Shown here one piece after another: positions 58,366 to 64,000 of a stretch of DNA of 64,000 nt. Each line of letters starts with the position of its first letter. The first letter of the stretch is position 1. A program made the position numbers and the translations under genes. The notes below the pieces were generated by a model. That model searched no databases. It was not told where the DNA came from and saw nothing but the letters and a program-made list of their open reading frames with translations. The stretch lies in contig CANXME010002004.1 in assembly GCA_948144175.1 (NCBI GenBank), positions 248,001-312,000 on the forward strand. Direction: 5' to 3'. Source of the DNA: Closterium sp. NIES-65 (lineage: Eukaryota; Streptophyta; Zygnematophyceae; Desmidiales; Closteriaceae).

Positions 58366-58707
58366 TAGTATTGCAGCAGAAGTTTGAATCTCAGGTCAGA
58401 GTGAATGTAAATGACTGAGTTGATAATAACATGCATACATCGGGTTTATATAAGAATACAGGGGAATACGAAAAGACCTAGGCTAGCCATGTACTCTAAG
58501 GGGTACATTCCCTTCAAACCGTGCGGCGCGAGAACCCGTTTTGAACCTGTTCCCGCTCTTTTCACTTCAAATGTTTCTGCCTGCATTGCTCTTGGTCAGG
58601 CGGTTGCCATGTCGCTTCGACTTTTCTGACTCCTCGACTTCGTTCTCGGTAGAGTCGGCTCATGCAGCATACAGGAATGCCTTTTCATAAAACTTCATAT
58701 CGTAACA
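58366..58707 (-). repeat. 5' LTR of element D, right piece
   Basis: Continuation of the D LTR from the TA target duplication to ATCGTAACA at 58707. Confidence 0.9.
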
Positions 58708-58719
58708 ATTAAGATAGTG

Positions 58720-59483
58720 GCGGTTAAAATACCGCGGACTAGGTGTAAAGGAGGGGGGAATGGCCCCCTTTTGGTTACCCTCGGCTGTCGATCGTAATCC
58801 GCCTACCCACTTGTTTACACGCCTCGCTGGGGTTTCGAGGTAAGGGGGTGTTACATTGCGCGCTGGTCCATTTACAAGGAAATGGACCAGCGAATGCAAG
58901 GGGGCACCATTTTAGAGGGATCACTTCCAAAAGTGGTCCCGCTTGGTACCCGGGATCATTTGCGGCGGACCAGCTATGCACAGTGCATTGCAGCTTCGAA
59001 AACGAAGTGTTGACGAAAACAAAAATGTACCTGGTCACGCTTGAACAAGATGTCGCAGACAGCAGATACTTTTGGCGAAAAAAATCAAAACGCGATTTTC
59101 GCATGCGATTCCCATCGCCTTGGGTCGCTCTGGAAATGGTCCTGCGTGTCGAGCATCGTTTTCGTACGTCTGCCTCGAACTGTACATGCTGGTCCGTGGG
59201 CGGGTGCAAGTCGGGTCCACACCTAGGCCGTTCGCTGGTCCATGCTGGTCCGCGCGGGTCCATGCAAATGCCCCTGGGCCGCAGCGGCCCAGCACGGCCC
59301 AGCGTAGGTCTTGCGCACATAACACACCCCCTAAGGCATATCCATTCCCAGATGAGCAGTGCGAATCTCCCTTCTGGGGGGCTGGCGGAACTCGCCGGCA
59401 CTGGGGTTTGAACCCGGAACCTCATCCTTTGGAAGTGCCCATTCAACTGACTAGGCCACTTCAGGATCGTCAAAATGGTTAGT
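58720..59483. repeat. Possible tRNA-derived repeat right of element D
   Basis: Read on the minus strand from 59474, GTGGCCTAGTCAGTTGAATG resembles a tRNA A-box arm and GGTTCCGGGTTCAAACCCC a B-box/T-arm 30-40 bases later, as in tRNA-derived SINEs. The sequence then runs about 650 bp to the GCGGTTAAAATACCGC motif at 58720. No flanking duplication was found. Confidence 0.4.
58861..58892. repeat. 13-bp perfect hairpin
   Basis: CGCTGGTCCATTT, loop ACAAGG, AAATGGACCAGCG. Function unknown. It lies within the possible SINE. Confidence 0.85.
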
Positions 59484-59647
59484 CATTTCCACATTCACGA
59501 GGGTTCCGGATAGTTCGCAAAAACCCTTCAAAACCCTTGAGCCCGGCTCACCCTTTTCAACCCAACATTTTTCTATGTGGGTTCTGGAGATGGTGCTCTG
59601 CTCACCCTAATCAAGCCAAACCTAGTGCAGCCTGACCATGTGCAAGT

Positions 59648-62600
59648 TGTTACGAATAGTGGTTAATGAAAAACACTGTTGCGCACTCCTCACCGTAGCA
59701 AAGCCGAAGCACGCTATCGAGAGTGAAGACGAAAAGGCAGAAGAAAGGCGAAGGGACAGACGGTTACAAGGAGCATCTGGACCGTCGGGCAGACAACATC
59801 AGGCAGCAACAGTGGCGAGGATTCTGCCCGAACAGTTACATAACCACTCGGAGTCGCACGGTTGGATTTCGCTGCAATAAGGGAATGTACCCCTTAGAGT
59901 ACATAGCTAGTTAGGCCGTTTCGAATTCCCCTGTACTCATATTTATATTCCTTGTACCCCACGTTTTTATTATCTCATTTACACTCACTCTGCTATTGAG
60001 GTCAAGGGCCCACCACCACTAGACTAGAATTGTGCGAACCTTCTTGAGGTGATCCTGGTTACGATCACTTTCTGATTTCAAGGGTTTATGATTGCGACTC
60101 AGGAATCCTTCGCACCGCCATCTCCGAAATCTGCGACATTTGGAAAGTGGCGTCCGGCACACGATCACGTGTAAGAATGGCCGGAGGATCTGGAGGTCAG
60201 ACGAATATGACGGCTGAAGCGCAGCCCAACCCGGCTGCGATAAACGAGGAAACGACGACGATTCCTTCCGCCGTCCTCGCACAACTGCTTCAGCGACTCA
60301 CGAGCCTGGAGCAAGGGCTCCAGACATTGCGGAATGGCGATGCGGGAACCTCTTCCCAACCCACTCAACCGGCCTCAAACGGCCAGAACTCCGCCCCGCA
60401 AGGCTTCTCTCTCGATACGAACGGTTTCCTGTCCCAGCGATGAAGCAGTTCTCTCTGCGCAATCAAGGTTTTTGCGCATATCAAAAATAAAGACAAGTGC
60501 GTGCTTTGACGGCAGAGACTTCTATACATGGAGCTTTGAGCTGGAGCTGCTACTGCAAAACGCGCAGATTTATCATTATTTCGACGGAAGCTACTCGGGG
60601 CCTACGGAAGAAACTGACGACGCAAAAACCAAGTACTACAACGAGTCCCTGATGGCGTATGGGGTTCTTCTGCGGAACATGTCGCCGACGGAGCAATTGA
60701 GCATTCGCTCATACAAGACCTCCCCTGCTCCAGCCCTCAAAGCCTGGCGCCACCTGAATGGCGTATACCAACCCAAGGACTCAGTGTCGTCGAGCCGCCT
60801 CCTCCAGCAGTTACTGGAAACAAGGATGGCACCAGGAGAGAAAGCCAACAGTTACCTGATGCGCTGTCGGAGTCTACGCGATCAAATCGCGAAATTGGGG
60901 AGCTCGATCTCTGAGGAGATCTTCGTGAACATCGTGCTCCAAGGGCTCGGCCTAGAGTGGCGGCCCTGCAAGGCGCTTCTCCAACAGCAGGGGGTCATCT
61001 CGGAGGCCGCCCTTTGCGCCGCCCTCCTCGTCGAACAACGGGATATGGACCAGCAGCGACCAGCGCCACGACGAGAGAGAGAACGTCTCGCATTCTATGC
61101 AGACAACACGGAAGAGCGACGACCACGGCGCCTCTACTGCAAGATTTGCCGAAATTTCGGGCACTTGGCGGATCGATGCAAGCATCGATCTCGCCCTCGC
61201 CAGACCAATCCGAGCACTTGATCCGGCCGACAAGACGCAAGAAACGACACGCGTCCCGCCGAGGGGTCTCAATCCCCACCGCGCAACCTGAACCCAACAA
61301 CTCAGCAGCAGCAGCAGCCACCACAAGCTGCCCCCGTCCGCAACGTCATGGGGAACATGACCATGACGAGCGGCTCTCGTCGCCCGCGCGCACGCTCACT
61401 CTCACCTGAGCCGGCGCTCGACCCAATCGAGGCATCTCCGAACAACAATCCATTCAGCACGCATCACGACTACAGCGACGACGACAACCAGGACTGGAAT
61501 CTACCATTCCTGCTGCTTGAGAGCCCTCCGCACGTACCTGACATGCGGCCGGCACCGATCGACTGGATCGCGCGCGAACAGTTTTTGAAGGTAGACACTC
61601 CACACATCGTCACTCCGCGACTGGCGCTGCTCGCGCGAAACGACAACAGGCGCTACAACAACTGATACCTGGACAACTGCTGTGGGCAGCATATGGTGGG
61701 TTCCGAGCGTTACATATCCAACGCCGTCTCCACTCCCGTCGTCACTTACGTCACAGTGGCGAACAACACGCGGCTGCGCGCAAGCGCGCAAGGTATCGTG
61801 GTGCTCAAGGCACGAGGGAGCCGAACGCACATCACACTTAACGACGTGTTGATTGTGCAGAATCTGCGCTTTAATTTACTCTTGGCAGCGCAACTCCTGG
61901 ATTGCGGAGTCATCCTCAGCATCGACCCCGAGATGCGCGACATCCTGCTCCACTTCACGATGCCGAACAAGAAGCGCAAGCAGATCGGACGGGCGCGCGC
62001 CGAGAACGGCGTATACGTTCTCGACTTCGACATTCCCGACTGCAGCGGCGATTCACAGGAATTGATTGACCTTGTCCCCCTGCGATTCGAACACATTCAT
62101 CGCCGCGATTGGAAGCACCCTGATGGGCGCCCCTGGGTGCCACACCACTCACACCCCCGAGAGCTCGCGCTGCACGACCCCGATCCCGACGGCGTCTGCA
62201 GGGACTGCCACACACCAACGTCTTTGACGAGCGCGATCACCGGCCGTGGCCTTGCCGCCATTCGCGAAACAGAGCGAGACGCACCGCCTGAAGAGGGTCT
62301 CTCCCAACTGGAGTTGGAAACAGCTACACGGGTCGTATTCGGCACACCGGAACACCCTCTTCCCGGACCCGCATCCCAGCATCTCCAAGGAATGCTCCGC
62401 GGCGTTGGCGTCGGCACCTTCGACGCGCATGGGAATCCCCGGCCCTACACCAAACAAAAGGCGGCAGAGATCTACTCTCACCGGCGCGATTCCAAGAAAC
62501 GGCTCTCACCCACGGAAGAAGAGACATTGGCGCAACAAGAAGCCGAAGAGCTTCGGCGGAAGAGCCTCGCCGAGGCACGCGGAACGCTCGCCTAGGAGCA

Positions 62601-64000
62601 GGACGAGGAAAGCGCCTCCAATGAAGGGGGGTGGGGGAGCGCCGGCGGATGGGGAACGAGCGACACCAGCGGCTGGGGCGTCGCAACCGGCGGATGGGGC
62701 GCCGCACAAGGCGGCGAGACGAGCAGCTGGGGAGCTTTCCGCGAGGATCAAAGGGGGGGAGAGGACGAAGAACCTGCGCATGCCGAGGCCGAACCTCCTG
62801 TTGTTCCTCTAAGACGACCTCCGCGCTGCCCTGCGTTAGGACCACCGCCGCCTGACATCCCTTCAGGTAGTGACCCCTGGGACACCATTGACTGGGGAAG
62901 TGAACCACTCACCCCGCGACGCACTGTCTACGGACCTGCCCCTGAACCACGCAAACCGGCGTTCGTACTTGGCACGATCCCCGGAACCAACATCCCCTAC
63001 TCCATCATCCGCGACGGAGAATTTCTCGCCCTCATGCTAACGACGGCGAACGAGGAAGAAGAAGAGAACGAGGGAGCAGCGCCTACACCTGCACCGGCAC
63101 CTGACGAAGACCCTGCAGCCGCACTGGAGCGCTACATGCGCACATCTGGATTCCGCGTCGACGACGCCATCTGGCATCAGCGCCTAGGTCACCCTTCGCG
63201 CGTGACCCTGAAGAACTGCATCGAAGCCGGCGTCTTTGCACCAGGCGCGCTGTTGCGCCCTGACGGCTCCGAAGTGAGAGGAGGGACTCACCCGCACAGC
63301 TGCACTGTCTGCCCCGAAGCTGCGCTGAGTCACCAGCCCTTCCCCCTACTCGAGCCAGGAACCAATCGTTACGCCAAGCTTGAGAAGGTTTACAGTGACT
63401 TTCTCAACGTAGGACACTGCGGCATCAACGACAAACTCTACACACTCACCTTCGTCGACGCCGGAACGCGCCACGTGTGGGTCGTAAACGTGGAAGCGCG
63501 TAGCAGAGCCTACGAAGCATTCCGTCTGTGGCTGGCGCACGCGCAGCGGCAATCTGGGGAGAAATTGAAGATCTGGCAGTCCGATGGTGCGGCGGAGTTC
63601 AGGAGCAAGGAACTGCAGGATAAACTCGCGCTAAAGGGGATCGAGCATCACATCTCCCTCCCCTACGCGCACCAGCAGCAGGGCGTAGCAGAGCGCACGA
63701 ATCGCACCCTCATGACGAAGGTACGGGCGCTAATGCGGCAGGCAAAGCTCCCGCCGATCTACTGGACCTACGCGATGCACCACGCCGTGCGGGTGCACAA
63801 CCTGCTGTCAACCACCGCAATCACCAGCAACTCCTCGCCGCACGTGAAATGGACGGGAAGAAAGGGGGACACCTCCATGCTCCGCGTCTGGGGCTGCATG
63901 GTTCAATACCGACCGCCAACATCAACCATCGGGAAGTTCAAAAGCCGCGCGCGCTGGGGAATCCATCTCGGTATCAGCTGAGAAAAGTAGAACGAGAATG
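59648..64000 (+). mobile_element. Ty1/copia element G, relative of D, cut by window edge
   Basis: LTR-like sequence from TGTTACGAATAGTGG at 59648 shares the CAATAAGGGAATGTACCCCT block with the D LTR. Its 3' limit and primer site are unclear. gag 60177-61221 (SFELELLLQNAQIYHYF, VYQPKDSVSSSRLLQQLL, zinc knuckle CKICRNFGHLADRC), protease region 61650-62070, spacer, integrase 63034-63981 (HQRLGHPS, CTVCPEAALSH, KIWQSDGAAEF, QQQGVAERTNRTLM). RT and the 3' LTR lie beyond 64000. It is broken, a few breaks in the visible part. Confidence 0.85.

Larger units (their letters stand above)
32247..58707 (-). mobile_element. Ty1/copia element D, oldest shell of the nest, broken
   Basis: Minus-strand copia of a second family with 409-bp LTRs. 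3' LTR 32247-32655; RNase H/RT 32663-35690; integrase 36241-38273; protease and gag 45865-47707; primer site TGGTATGAGAGC just before the 5' LTR, which is itself split (47802-47857 and 58366-58707). Element E interrupts the body and a pogo-like transposon interrupts the 5' LTR. The LTRs differ at about a dozen sites plus an 11-bp gap. The flanks GTTAA (32242-32246) and ATTAA (58708-58712) fit an aged target duplication. It has several breaks in addition to the insertions, and a tandem triplication in RT. Confidence 0.9.

Overview
The window looks like nuclear DNA of a green-lineage eukaryote, most likely a streptophyte alga (a zygnematophyte such as Closterium would fit; this is inference). 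The reasons are GT-AG introns, a BRUTUS-type hemerythrin/CHY/RING ubiquitin ligase, a bHLH factor of the plant IVb/bHLH121 (URI) type, a plant-type cystatin, and GC-rich Ty1/copia elements primed by initiator-Met tRNA. Nothing bacterial, no CRISPR array and no rRNA gene was seen.

Host genes. A secreted cystatin gene (minus strand, 553-8069, continuing off the left edge) is split by a copia element. Divergent from it, a BRUTUS (BTS) homologue runs 8567-21976 on the plus strand. It is a decayed copy: stop codons in hemerythrin domains 1 and 3, a frame change after domain 3, a 345-bp TRIM in an intron, and a 7.3-kb head-to-head copia palindrome replacing most of hemerythrin domain 2. Its CHY/CTCHY/RING/zinc-ribbon exons remain open (523 codons). 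Tail-to-tail with it lies a bHLH121/URI-like gene (23796-29772, minus, three exons, 1237 aa with a very long Gln/His-rich tail). In land plants BTS and this bHLH clade work in the same iron-deficiency circuit, so their side-by-side position is the most interesting biology here.

Mobile DNA fills the rest. 781-7983 is a copia element (A) in the cystatin gene. 9911-17224 is the copia palindrome (B and C). 32247-58707 is a nest: an older copia element (D) carries a younger copia (E, 38274-45864) in its body and a pogo/Tigger-like DNA transposon (47858-58365) in its 5' LTR, and that transposon carries another copia (F, 48161-55584). A relative of D (G) starts near 59648 and runs off the right edge. 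Target duplications, TIRs and LTR similarity give a consistent order: D oldest, E and F very recent.

A recurring small-scale pattern is local tandem duplication of exon edges together with their splice sites, seen at three exons of the BTS gene and three places in the bHLH gene, including an 8 x 44 bp array that multiplies one 5' splice site.
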